Shown piece after piece: positions 1-6,251 of a stretch of 7,164 bases of DNA; position 1 is the first letter of the stretch; every line of letters begins with the position of its first letter. Position numbers and translations under genes: made by a program. The stretch spans positions 1 through 7,164 of the forward strand of contig JAHWIS010000161.1 of assembly GCA_019322385.1 (NCBI GenBank), written 5' to 3'. The notes beneath the pieces were generated by a model. It was given only the letters and a program-made list of their open reading frames with translations, ran no database searches and had not been told where the DNA came from. The stretch comes from Candidatus Woesearchaeota archaeon (GTDB lineage: Archaea; Nanobdellota; Nanobdellia; Woesearchaeales; UBA11576).

Positions 1-1
1 C

Positions 2-814
2 GTGATGGCAGTAACCCCTTCATTGAAATGCACAGAGCCAACGACAATATGGCAGAAGATACAGGTTGTAGAGTTCCTGCTGGGCGTGTATCTGAGGAAG
101 GTGTTCTCTTATCTCGGCAGCATACACGTAACACCAGGGCCATTCACAGTTTTCAGGAAGGAATTCTTTGACAAGTACGGCGGCTATGACGTGACTACAT
201 GCACAGAAGACATCGAGATATCCCTCAGGATACAGGCATATGGCTATGAGATAGAGAATGCAGTAGACGCGAATGTCTATGCAGTCGCGATGCCGACATT
301 CATGACAACAAAGAAGCAGAGGGTGAGATGGTACAAAGGATTCATGGAGAACACCCAGAAATACAAGCAGCTGCTGTTCTCAAGAAAGTACGGCAACCTG
401 GGCCTGTTTGTATTGCCGAGCGCGTATCTTTCAGTTGTCCTTGCGATTGTTATGGTATCATACTCTCTTTATGTAATGGTAGACAAGAACTATTCAAGGC
501 TCGTCAACCTGTACAATGTCAACTTCGACATATGGAAGCTGCTGGACCTCAAATGGGATGTGTTCTACCTGAACCAGAGCCCGCTGGCGATGATAGGATT
601 GGTGGCACTGGGTATCGGGATAGCGATGGTATACCTCGCAAAAAGACTGTCAAAGGAAAGGCAGAACATAGCATTATGTTATGTATTATTCATGTTTCTA
701 TATCTTCCCCTTTATGCATACTGGTGGGCAAGCGCAATACACGCCAGGGTGAAAGGAAAAGACGTGGGGTGGAGGGGAAGAGAGCGCAAGCACGCAGAAA
801 CAAAGCACTATTAA
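2..814 (+). CDS. Family 2 glycosyltransferase, membrane-bound, C-terminal part (5' end outside window)
   Basis: This is the C-terminal 270 residues of a processive-type GT2 glycosyltransferase, a membrane enzyme that transfers sugar from a nucleotide-sugar donor to a growing glycan or lipid acceptor at the inner face of the membrane. Visible are the TED motif (residues 68-70 of the visible part, the presumed catalytic-base region), a GPFTVFRKEFF acceptor-side segment before it, and QRVRW at 106-110, matching the Q(Q/R)xRW signature of cellulose, chitin, hyaluronan and poly-GlcNAc synthase-like enzymes. Three hydrophobic segments follow at about 133-157, 195-214 and 222-243, then a basic tail. 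The N-terminal nucleotide-binding half with its DxD motif is missing because the frame is open to the window edge, so the GTG at base 2 is not the true start. The product sugar cannot be told. The next gene starts one base after the stop, which suggests co-transcription. Confidence 0.88.
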   Translation: MMAVTPSLKCTEPTTIWQKIQVVEFLLGVYLRKVFSYLGSIHVTPGPFTVFRKEFFDKYGGYDVTTCTEDIEISLRIQAYGYEIENAVDANVYAVAMPTFMTTKKQRVRWYKGFMENTQKYKQLLFSRKYGNLGLFVLPSAYLSVVLAIVMVSYSLYVMVDKNYSRLVNLYNVNFDIWKLLDLKWDVFYLNQSPLAMIGLVALGIGIAMVYLAKRLSKERQNIALCYVLFMFLYLPLYAYWWASAIHARVKGKDVGWRGRERKHAETKHY

Positions 815-815
815 G

Positions 816-1481
816 ATGAACAGACGCCAGAAGATAGATAAAGGAAAGTACTTGGCAGTATTTGCCATAACAACACTCATATTCATAGTTGGAATGATGA
901 TAGGTAACTATTTCTCCTCACAGAAGATGGACCAGATAGACTACATAGGGCAGGACCTGAAGACAGACACAGTAGCGATGGAGCTGCAGTATGAGCTGAT
1001 AGCAGAGGATCCATGCTCTTATGTGAACTCGACACCGCTTGCAGACGAGCTGTATGAGATGGCGTCCAAGCTGGACTATATGGAGAACAGGCTAGGGGAG
1101 GATGACAGGAATGTAGTGGACCTGAAGGAATACTACTCGCTTCTTGAGATCAGGAACTGGCTGTTCATGAAGAAGACAAACAAGGAATGCAACCAGACAA
1201 ATGCACTGATACTTTTCTTCTACAAGAATGAAGAGGACTGCAGCGACTGCAAAGAACAAGGATTCATCTTGACATGGATAAGACGAAACTATGCAGATGT
1301 GTATGTGTATTCATTTGATTATGCAATCGAGAATGCTGCGCTTGACACGATGAAGAGGATTTTCAGCATTGAAGGGACTCCTGCAGTAGTGATAGACGGC
1401 GAGACATATAACAAGTTCATGAGCAAGACAGAGATAGAAGAGATATTGATTGAGAAGGGCATTGGAAGGATAAAGGAATAG
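816..1481 (+). CDS. Membrane-anchored thioredoxin-fold protein (CSDC motif)
   Basis: This 221-residue protein has a basic N-terminus, one membrane segment at about 13-33 and a soluble remainder. The positive-inside rule puts the C-terminal domain outside the cytoplasm. The last 95 residues read as a thioredoxin fold: a hydrophobic strand ALILFFY (130-136), then CSDC at 142-145 followed by a helix, a strand DVYVYSF, and GTPAVV with the expected cis-proline at 189 facing the CxxC. Two more cysteines (67 and 125) lie in the linker. Residues 35-125 are mostly helical and charged, and I do not recognise them. A role in disulfide formation, isomerisation or reduction of exported proteins is inferred from the fold. 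Its ATG lies one base after the glycosyltransferase stop, without a clear Shine-Dalgarno, consistent with translational coupling. The CSDC dipeptide differs from the CGPC and CPHC of classical thioredoxin and DsbA, so redox direction is open. Confidence 0.82.
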   Translation: MNRRQKIDKGKYLAVFAITTLIFIVGMMIGNYFSSQKMDQIDYIGQDLKTDTVAMELQYELIAEDPCSYVNSTPLADELYEMASKLDYMENRLGEDDRNVVDLKEYYSLLEIRNWLFMKKTNKECNQTNALILFFYKNEEDCSDCKEQGFILTWIRRNYADVYVYSFDYAIENAALDTMKRIFSIEGTPAVVIDGETYNKFMSKTEIEEILIEKGIGRIKE

Positions 1482-1483
1482 AC

Positions 1484-1500
1484 CTTTTTTCTTTAAAAAA
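1484..1500 (+). terminator. T-run terminator after the glycosyltransferase/thioredoxin unit
   Basis: Three bases after the TAG stop comes CCTTTTTTCTTT, an oligo-T stretch on the non-template strand. This is the usual archaeal intrinsic termination signal and needs no hairpin. It lies directly before the nucS promoter. Confidence 0.6.
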
Positions 1501-1509
1501 CACTGCAAA

Positions 1510-1550
1510 AAATATAAAAACAAACACTTCTTGGATCGCTTCTGGGGGTT
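1510..1550 (+). promoter_or_regulatory. nucS promoter and Shine-Dalgarno
   Basis: The TATA-like box ATATAAAA at 1512-1519 would place the transcript start near 1541. GGGGGTT at 1544-1550 is a strong Shine-Dalgarno (it resembles GGAGGTGA, with G-U pairing possible at the third base). It sits five to six bases before the TTG at 1554. This decides the TTG start, since no in-frame ATG lies near. Confidence 0.62.
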
Positions 1551-1553
1551 AAA

Positions 1554-2285
1554 TTGGATTCTCACGCAGTGAAGATAAGGGATGCCATAAGGCGGAATGA
1601 GACGATAGTCATAGGCTGCGAGTGTGATGTAGAGTATTCTGGAAGGGCAGAGGCTTACCTGCCTATCGGAGAGAGACTGATAGTGATAAAGGCAGACAAT
1701 ACACTTCTTGTGCACCAGCCAGAAGGCAATGCACCGATCAATTACATGAAGCCGGATGCAAAGCACAGCGTGAAAGTAGAAGATGGAAAACTGTATCTGC
1801 AGTCACAGAACCTCAAGATGAAGGAATATCTTGACATACGGATGAGCAAGGTGCACTTTGTCGCTTCGCATCAGCTAAAGGACGGGCAGAAGATACAGAT
1901 AATAGGGACAGAGAAAGACATGTCAGAGATGATATACAACAATCCGACATTGGTATCGCCTGATTTCAAGCCATTGTCAATGGAAGAGCATACAAAATAT
2001 GGTTTTATCGATGTCTTTGGCTATGACAAAGACAATAACTTAGTGATTGTGGAGTGCAAACGCTATTGCGCAGACCTTTCTGCTGTTACGCAGCTGCGAC
2101 GGTATGTCGAGAAGATGAAGAAACTGAAAGGAACAAAGAATGTGCGCGGCATAATAGCAGCGCCGAAGATAACAGGCAATGCAGAACAGATGGCAGAAGA
2201 CTGGGGTTTTTCCTTTATCGCTGTAGAGCCGCCCAAGTACAAGGAAAGGTATAATAAAGACCAGAAGACACTCGAACATTTCTGA
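1554..2285 (+). CDS. nucS: Endonuclease NucS/EndoMS (mismatch-directed DNA nuclease)
   Basis: This is a 243-residue, full-length NucS, the archaeal and actinobacterial nuclease that in archaea cuts both strands around mismatches (EndoMS) and also acts on branched or single-stranded DNA. The N-terminal DNA-binding/dimer domain (about 1-115) has the family pattern YSGRAEAYLPIGERL followed by DNTLLVHQPEG. The C-terminal RecB-like PD-(D/E)xK domain shows GFIDVFGYD (Asp153), IVECKR (Glu167, Lys169) and QLRRYV (Gln180 and Tyr184), all in the right order and spacing. The C-terminus ends in QKTLEHF, resembling a PCNA-interacting motif. The start is TTG behind a GGGGG Shine-Dalgarno. The stop is one base before the next ATG. 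In archaea lacking MutS-MutL this enzyme is thought to provide mismatch correction, but whether this genome has MutS cannot be seen here. Confidence 0.95.
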   Translation: MDSHAVKIRDAIRRNETIVIGCECDVEYSGRAEAYLPIGERLIVIKADNTLLVHQPEGNAPINYMKPDAKHSVKVEDGKLYLQSQNLKMKEYLDIRMSKVHFVASHQLKDGQKIQIIGTEKDMSEMIYNNPTLVSPDFKPLSMEEHTKYGFIDVFGYDKDNNLVIVECKRYCADLSAVTQLRRYVEKMKKLKGTKNVRGIIAAPKITGNAEQMAEDWGFSFIAVEPPKYKERYNKDQKTLEHF

Positions 2286-2286
2286 A

Positions 2287-2517
2287 ATGGCACGAAAAAA
2301 AGAGGATCCTGATACAAGCGAGCGCGTGAAGCTTGCGCATGAGATACAATATTTCTTCAAGCACAAATACAAGAACAGCTGGGTGAGCGAGAAAGAATTG
2401 AAATATCACAGCAGGATGCATAACCAGGTGTTCAATGATCTTGTGCGTCGCGGTTTCATAGAACGCAAGAAGACACACTTCGGCTACCAATACAAGTGGA
2501 AGGCAAGGGTGCCTTGA
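2287..2517 (+). CDS. Small winged-helix-like protein coupled to nucS
   Basis: This 76-residue basic protein matches no family I can name. By eye it reads as a compact winged helix: helix about 11-26 (ERVKLAHEIQYFFKHKY), a short strand WVS, helix 35-42 (EKELKYHS), a likely recognition helix 44-56 ending in LVRRGFIERKK, and a wing of HFGYQYKWK. The phrase LVRRGFIERKK is typical of the turn between recognition helix and wing. DNA binding is inferred from this and from its many Lys and Arg residues. The ATG starts one base after the nucS stop, so the two are probably co-transcribed and translationally coupled. A role as an autoregulator or as a NucS partner is possible but unproven. It ends exactly next to the convergent gene on the other strand. 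Confidence 0.72.
   Translation: MARKKEDPDTSERVKLAHEIQYFFKHKYKNSWVSEKELKYHSRMHNQVFNDLVRRGFIERKKTHFGYQYKWKARVP
2500..2515. other. Hairpin at the convergent gene junction
   Basis: AAGGCA at 2500-2505 and TGCCTT at 2510-2515 form a perfect six-pair stem with a four-base loop (AGGG). It covers the last codons of the winged-helix gene. No T-run follows on either strand, so it is not a classical terminator. It could mark or protect the 3' ends of both convergent transcripts. Confidence 0.35.
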
Positions 2518-2844
2518 TTATTCTGAAGGAGGATTTGGCCCCTTGAGATGCTCATCGATCTTCTTTATCTCATCATTGATCTTTGCCAAAGGCATTGTAG
2601 AGATGAGCCTTGACTTCCTGACCTTTGCAAAAGTAAAGACAGCAAGCAGGAACACAATAAAAGAGAATACAACAGCTCCAGTAAGCATGTTCTCAGAGAT
2701 ATAGGCAGTGCTGCCAGACTCAAGATAAGCTCCTGTTATATCTGTTGCTTTCCTCAACTGATAATCCATGATAAGCAGGCCAAGAAGAGAGATGACAATA
2801 ATGCCTAGAACAATCAATGTTGACATCTTAGCGCTCTTATTCAA
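2518..2844 (-). CDS. Small two-transmembrane protein, unknown function
   Basis: This is a 108-residue protein with two hydrophobic segments, about 8-26 and 54-72, joined by a 27-residue loop with a mild net charge. The basic N-terminus (MNKSAK) and the basic stretch KVRKSR after the second segment predict both ends inside the cell. The C-terminal 30 residues form a charged amphipathic helix (AKINDEIKKIDEHL) and end with a proline-rich tail. I recognise no family. The start chosen is TTG at 2844, because AGGGGGTG lies eight bases upstream of it; the alternative ATG seven codons in has no such signal. It lies 64 bases downstream of nurA on the same strand but appears to have its own TATA box, so any functional link with nurA is weak. 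Confidence 0.72.
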   Translation of the reverse strand: MNKSAKMSTLIVLGIIVISLLGLLIMDYQLRKATDITGAYLESGSTAYISENMLTGAVVFSFIVFLLAVFTFAKVRKSRLISTMPLAKINDEIKKIDEHLKGPNPPSE

Positions 2845-2852
2845 TGCCTTTA

Positions 2853-2894
2853 CACCCCCTTTACAGGCTGTACTATATATAGTTAGTATTTAAA
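2853..2894 (-). promoter_or_regulatory. Promoter and Shine-Dalgarno of the two-TM gene
   Basis: On the minus strand TTTAAATA (2894-2887) is a good archaeal TATA box, predicting a start near 2864. AGGGGGTG (2860-2853) then lies in a short leader, eight bases before the TTG. Between them sits ACTATATATAGT (2872-2883), a perfect 12-base palindrome. It could be an alternative TATA or an operator, but used as the TATA it would leave the Shine-Dalgarno outside the transcript. Confidence 0.5.
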
Positions 2895-2908
2895 GCTTAC
2901 CCTCTTTA

Positions 2909-3925
2909 TCAAGATAAATTATCCAGCACAGAATGTGCATCCAGTGCTTTTGAAGCTGTTTCTATGGAAGACCAATCCTTGCCGGCTTTTGCCATGAATA
3001 TGGTCTTGAGCATCTCCTGCTCCCTGTTGGATATCCTTGCAAAGCGGTCAGCCTCAACAAGCCCATAAGGATAGCCGAGGAAGACAGGGTCATTGCTGTT
3101 GGCAGCAAGCAGGGAGAATATGCTGTTCAGGTCAGGATCTGGATCGATTGTATCCAGCTTGAAGATGTAATCAGATGAAGGGTGGAGCTTTGCAAAGCAG
3201 ACCGGGCTTGAGTAATACCAGGCTCCAGAAGGCGCTTTGCTGCTCAGCAGGGCAACAACAGAACCTCCATTTGAAGTAAGAAGATTGGATGTCTTTGACA
3301 AAGCACAGACAGAGACATTGTTCTGTTTTGAGACCTTGCTGATTGCGCTGATTATCTTTTCCTCTTCAGATATCCTTGCTGTAAGGTCGCCGTCAAGCAC
3401 TATATTATTATCATCTGAATTGCCTGCCAAGAGCAGAGCAGTTGAGAGCTCTGCAATCCTTCTCATGATTCCAGGCACTCTTGTGATGTCCAAACGGGTG
3501 TCTTTCTCACAAAGCCTGTTGTCCAATGAGTTGAAGAGGAAATCTGTGCTGAAGAATGAATCAGTGAGGGTAGTTGCCTTGGACTTGAACAGCTTTGCAG
3601 AATAGAATATGCTCTTGTTTATGTTCCTCGCAGAGCAGAAGACATAGAACTCATCAGAAGAGCAGGATGAACGCTTCCTGTCCTTGTATATGGTGTGGAA
3701 CACCCTGATGAAATGCACGCAGAAGTTCGGGGAAGAGATTATCTCTGCATTCCCCCCATCAATGAATATGATATCTTGGCCTGCATCTTGGCTCTTGGTT
3801 ATCCCATGGAAGTTATCTTCAGAAAACTCTGACGGAAGCTGACCTGGCTCACCAAAGACAAGAAGACCAGAGTCATCATCTGCTGAATCGCTTACCTCTT
3901 TCAATACCTTGTCGATAATATCCAT
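2909..3925 (-). CDS. nurA: NurA-domain 5'-3' DNA nuclease
   Basis: This 338-residue protein is a NurA-family nuclease. In archaea NurA works with the HerA translocase, and with Mre11-Rad50, to resect double-strand breaks into 3' overhangs. Family landmarks are IIFIDGGNAEI (Asp56, first metal ligand), RRIAELSTAL (155-164), NIVLDGDL (Asp178, second metal ligand), the highly typical GYPYGLVEADRFARIS (284-299), and the C-terminal AHSVLD (His331). Full length is supported by both ends carrying motifs. The ATG is about 26 bases from a TATA-like box, suggesting a leaderless message. Points that differ from the common pattern are IDGG rather than IDGS at the first motif and a marked richness in serine (for example SSCSSDEF). 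No herA, mre11 or rad50 lies in the window. It is divergent from topA, which may share regulation. Confidence 0.87.
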   Translation of the reverse strand: MDIIDKVLKEVSDSADDDSGLLVFGEPGQLPSEFSEDNFHGITKSQDAGQDIIFIDGGNAEIISSPNFCVHFIRVFHTIYKDRKRSSCSSDEFYVFCSARNINKSIFYSAKLFKSKATTLTDSFFSTDFLFNSLDNRLCEKDTRLDITRVPGIMRRIAELSTALLLAGNSDDNNIVLDGDLTARISEEEKIISAISKVSKQNNVSVCALSKTSNLLTSNGGSVVALLSSKAPSGAWYYSSPVCFAKLHPSSDYIFKLDTIDPDPDLNSIFSLLAANSNDPVFLGYPYGLVEADRFARISNREQEMLKTIFMAKAGKDWSSIETASKALDAHSVLDNLS

Positions 3926-3946
3926 GCAAAGAAAGAACCAGGACAG

Positions 3947-3955
3947 GTTTTTATG
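3947..3955 (-). promoter_or_regulatory. nurA promoter (TATA-like box)
   Basis: The minus strand reads CATAAAAAC about 26 bases before the nurA ATG at 3925. No Shine-Dalgarno lies between, so transcription probably begins at or next to the start codon (leaderless). Confidence 0.5.
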
Positions 3956-3969
3956 CCTTGTGCTGCAAA

Positions 3970-3993
3970 CATAAATAACATAAATAGCATAAC
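3970..3993. repeat. Tandem 9-base repeats between nurA and topA
   Basis: CATAAATAA (3970-3978) is followed directly by CATAAATAG (3979-3987) and then by a shorter third start CATAAC (3988-3993). The run lies in the divergent intergenic region, just upstream of the topA TATA box. It may be a protein-binding array, spare TATA elements or simple A/T-rich sequence. Confidence 0.45.
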
Positions 3994-4003
3994 CTTTTTA
4001 AAC
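3993..4003 (+). promoter_or_regulatory. topA promoter (TATA box)
   Basis: CCTTTTTAAAC has a TATA-like TTTTTAAA core (3995-4002) about 27 bases before the topA ATG. No Shine-Dalgarno precedes the ATG, so a leaderless transcript is likely. An imperfect inverted repeat (AACCATGA at 4005-4012, TCATGGGTT at 4024-4032) brackets the presumed start point. Confidence 0.52.
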
Positions 4004-4025
4004 AAACCATGATTTTCAGGTTTTC

Positions 4026-6251
4026 ATGGGTTATGAACTGATAATCACAGAGAAGCCAAATGCTGCGAAAAAGATAGCACAAGCGCTTGCAACAGGAAAA
4101 CCGCTTAAAAAAAGCGTAAAGGGCGTCCCTTACTATGAAATAACGCATGATAGCAAGGATATTGTTGTCGCGTGCGCTGTAGGACACCTTTATACAGTGG
4201 CTGAAAAGGAAAAGAAGAAGAAATGGACATATCCTGTGTTTGACATTGACTGGGAAGAGACTTCAAAGGCGCGAAAAGAGTCTGCATACACCAAAAAATA
4301 CCTTTCTGTACTCAAGAAACTAGGCAAAGAAGCTGCAGAATTCACAGTAGCAACAGACTATGACACAGAAGGAGAGGTCATAGGGCTGAATGTCCTTCGT
4401 TTTGCATGCAAGCAGAAGGATGCCAACCGAATGAAGTTCTCTACGCTCACAAAACCTGATCTTATCAAGGCATATGACAGCAAGATGGGCCATCTCAACT
4501 GGGGGCAGGCCAAGGCAGGAGAGACAAGGCACTTCCTGGACTGGATATATGGCATAAACCTGAGCCGCGCACTTACACTAAGCATAAAGCACGCAACAGG
4601 GATGCACAAGATACTGAGCTCTGGAAGGGTGCAAGGCCCTGCACTGAAGATAATTGTGGACAAAGAACGGTCGATAATGGAATTCAAGCCAGAGCCATAC
4701 TGGGAACTTGAAGTAAAGGGCGAGGTAAAGGAAGGAAATCTCAATGCACTGCACACTGAAAATCCATTCTGGAACAAGGAAAAGGCATCCAAGATATTCA
4801 AGAAGGTAAAGCCAGAGAAGAAAGGGACAGCAAAGAATGTCACAAGAAGCGAGTTCAGACAGGCTCCACCGACGCCTTTTGACCTTACGACACTGCAGAC
4901 AGAGGCATACAGGACATTAGGGATAAGCCCGAGCGTGACGCTGCAGCTTTCGCAGACACTATATCTTGATGGAGCTATATCATACCCAAGGACAAGCTCT
5001 CAGCAGCTGCCTCCTATCATAGGGTATGAGAAGATCATCAAGGCTGTGTCAAAACAGGATAAATATGCAAATGAATGCTCTATGCTGCTCAAGAAAGGAT
5101 CTCTGAAGCCGAACAATGGCAACAAGACAGACCCAGCACACCCTGCAATCTACCCTACAGGGAATATCCCGACGACAAAAGGTAAGGAAGCACAGCTGTA
5201 TGACCTTATCGTCCGAAGGTTCCTGGCGACATTCGGAGACCCTGCTGTCAGGGAGACAGTGAAGATCGAGATCGATGTCAAGGAAGAGCTGTTTGTAGCG
5301 AAAGGCACGCGGACAAAGGTGAAGGGATGGCACGAGCTTTATGGAAAATATGCGACACAGAAGGAAGAAGAGCTGCCAAAGATCGAGAAAGGGCAGGAGA
5401 TAGACATCGTCGATGCACTTATGCATGACAAGGAGACACAGCCGCCTAAGAGGTATACACAAGCATCTATAATAAAAGAGCTTGAGAAGAAAGGGCTGGG
5501 AACAAAATCAACACGATCAACGATAGTGGACAACCTGTTCCATAGAGGATACGCGACAGACAAGGCAATAAGGGCCACTAACCTCGGCATAAAGACTGTC
5601 GAGACGCTCGAGAAGTTCTGCCCAGAGATACTCGACGAGGAATTGACAAGGGATTTCGAGCTCGAGATGGAGCAGATACGTGAAGACAAGAAGAAAGAAG
5701 GGGAAGTGCTTGACGAAGCACAGGGCGTCCTTACGAAGACTCTCAAAAAATTCAAATCAAATGAGCAGAAGATCGGCGAGAAACTGGCTGAAGCCAGCAA
5801 AGAGACAGAAAGGGAGATGTCATTGATAGGCAAATGCCCTCTCTGCGGCGGCAACCTCGTGATAAAAAGAGGTAAGTTCGGAAGATTCATAGCATGCGAC
5901 AAATACCCTGAGTGCAGCATCACATTCAAGCTCCCCATCAATGCACTGACCAAGCCTACAAAGAAACTCTGCGAGAAATGCAAATATCCTATGATACAGG
6001 CGATACGTCGCGGCAAGAAGCCGCAGGAAGTATGCATCAATCCAGAGTGCGAGACAAAGAAGATAGAGGATTCTGAGGCAAGGAAAGAGGCAGAGAAAGT
6101 CGAGGCAGGAAAGATAGAGAAGAAATGCCCGAAGTGCGGCAAGAACCTTATGCTACGGAAGTCAGTCTATGGTTCATTCTATGGCTGTTCAGGCTATCCA
6201 AAGTGCAGGCATACAGAGAGTATCGATGGAAATGGCGGAAAAAAATCGTGA
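4026..6251 (+). CDS. topA: DNA topoisomerase I, archaeal type IA, with three zinc fingers
   Basis: This 741-residue enzyme relaxes negatively supercoiled DNA by cutting and passing single strands, and is complete. The N-terminal Toprim domain (about 1-150) carries Glu9 in IITEKPNAA and the metal-binding TDYDTEGEVIG (110-120). The type IA core follows: LSSGRVQGPAL (198-207), PPTPFDLTTLQTEAYR (281-296), the catalytic Tyr320 in AISYPRTSS, TDPAHPAIYPTG (368-379), and the KGLGTKSTRSTIVDNLFHRGY segment region (about 489-509). Three C4 zinc fingers close the protein: Cys604/607/624/630, Cys649/652/670/675 and Cys701/704/721/727, each keeping four cysteines. The first two are separated from the third by a Glu/Lys-rich helix. 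No reverse-gyrase helicase domain is present, so nothing here points to hyperthermophily. The ATG is chosen because it is first in frame and about 27 bases from a TATA box. The 3' end overlaps the next gene by about 26 bases. Confidence 0.96.
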   Translation: MGYELIITEKPNAAKKIAQALATGKPLKKSVKGVPYYEITHDSKDIVVACAVGHLYTVAEKEKKKKWTYPVFDIDWEETSKARKESAYTKKYLSVLKKLGKEAAEFTVATDYDTEGEVIGLNVLRFACKQKDANRMKFSTLTKPDLIKAYDSKMGHLNWGQAKAGETRHFLDWIYGINLSRALTLSIKHATGMHKILSSGRVQGPALKIIVDKERSIMEFKPEPYWELEVKGEVKEGNLNALHTENPFWNKEKASKIFKKVKPEKKGTAKNVTRSEFRQAPPTPFDLTTLQTEAYRTLGISPSVTLQLSQTLYLDGAISYPRTSSQQLPPIIGYEKIIKAVSKQDKYANECSMLLKKGSLKPNNGNKTDPAHPAIYPTGNIPTTKGKEAQLYDLIVRRFLATFGDPAVRETVKIEIDVKEELFVAKGTRTKVKGWHELYGKYATQKEEELPKIEKGQEIDIVDALMHDKETQPPKRYTQASIIKELEKKGLGTKSTRSTIVDNLFHRGYATDKAIRATNLGIKTVETLEKFCPEILDEELTRDFELEMEQIREDKKKEGEVLDEAQGVLTKTLKKFKSNEQKIGEKLAEASKETEREMSLIGKCPLCGGNLVIKRGKFGRFIACDKYPECSITFKLPINALTKPTKKLCEKCKYPMIQAIRRGKKPQEVCINPECETKKIEDSEARKEAEKVEAGKIEKKCPKCGKNLMLRKSVYGSFYGCSGYPKCRHTESIDGNGGKKS

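Noticed and set aside
328..819. 163-codon plus-strand frame overlapping the glycosyltransferase
   Set aside because: It overlaps the GT2 frame, which carries QRVRW and the membrane segments; the alternative shows cysteine/arginine-rich composition without a pattern.
894..960. C box-like ATGATGA and D box-like CTGA, suggesting a C/D guide RNA
   Set aside because: Both lie within the coding sequence around the membrane segment of the thioredoxin-like gene, no convincing internal C' and D' pair was seen, and such short motifs are frequent by chance.
2873..2882. CTATATATAG as the main TATA box of the two-TM gene
   Set aside because: It would place the transcript start near 2850 and leave the strong AGGGGGTG Shine-Dalgarno outside the message, so the TTTAAATA box further upstream fits better.
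3237..3605. 122-codon plus-strand open frame opposite nurA
   Set aside because: It lies wholly inside the strongly supported nurA gene on the other strand, has no promoter or Shine-Dalgarno, and shows no domain pattern.
4009..4041. Ten-codon upstream open frame before topA
   Set aside because: The TATA box position predicts transcription starting at about 4026, after this ATG, so it would not be in the message.
4358..4843. 161-codon minus-strand open frame opposite the topA Toprim/core region
   Set aside because: It covers conserved topA motifs on the other strand and has no recognisable family features.
5339..6142. 267-codon minus-strand open frame opposite topA
   Set aside because: It is serine- and phenylalanine-rich in the way expected of an antisense shadow of Glu/Lys-rich topA, which is unmistakably the coding strand.
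6169..6225. Upstream extension of the topA-overlapping gene to the ATG at 6169
   Set aside because: This would overlap the third TopA zinc finger by 83 bases; the added residues look like a shadow translation, and later ATGs give a more normal overlap.
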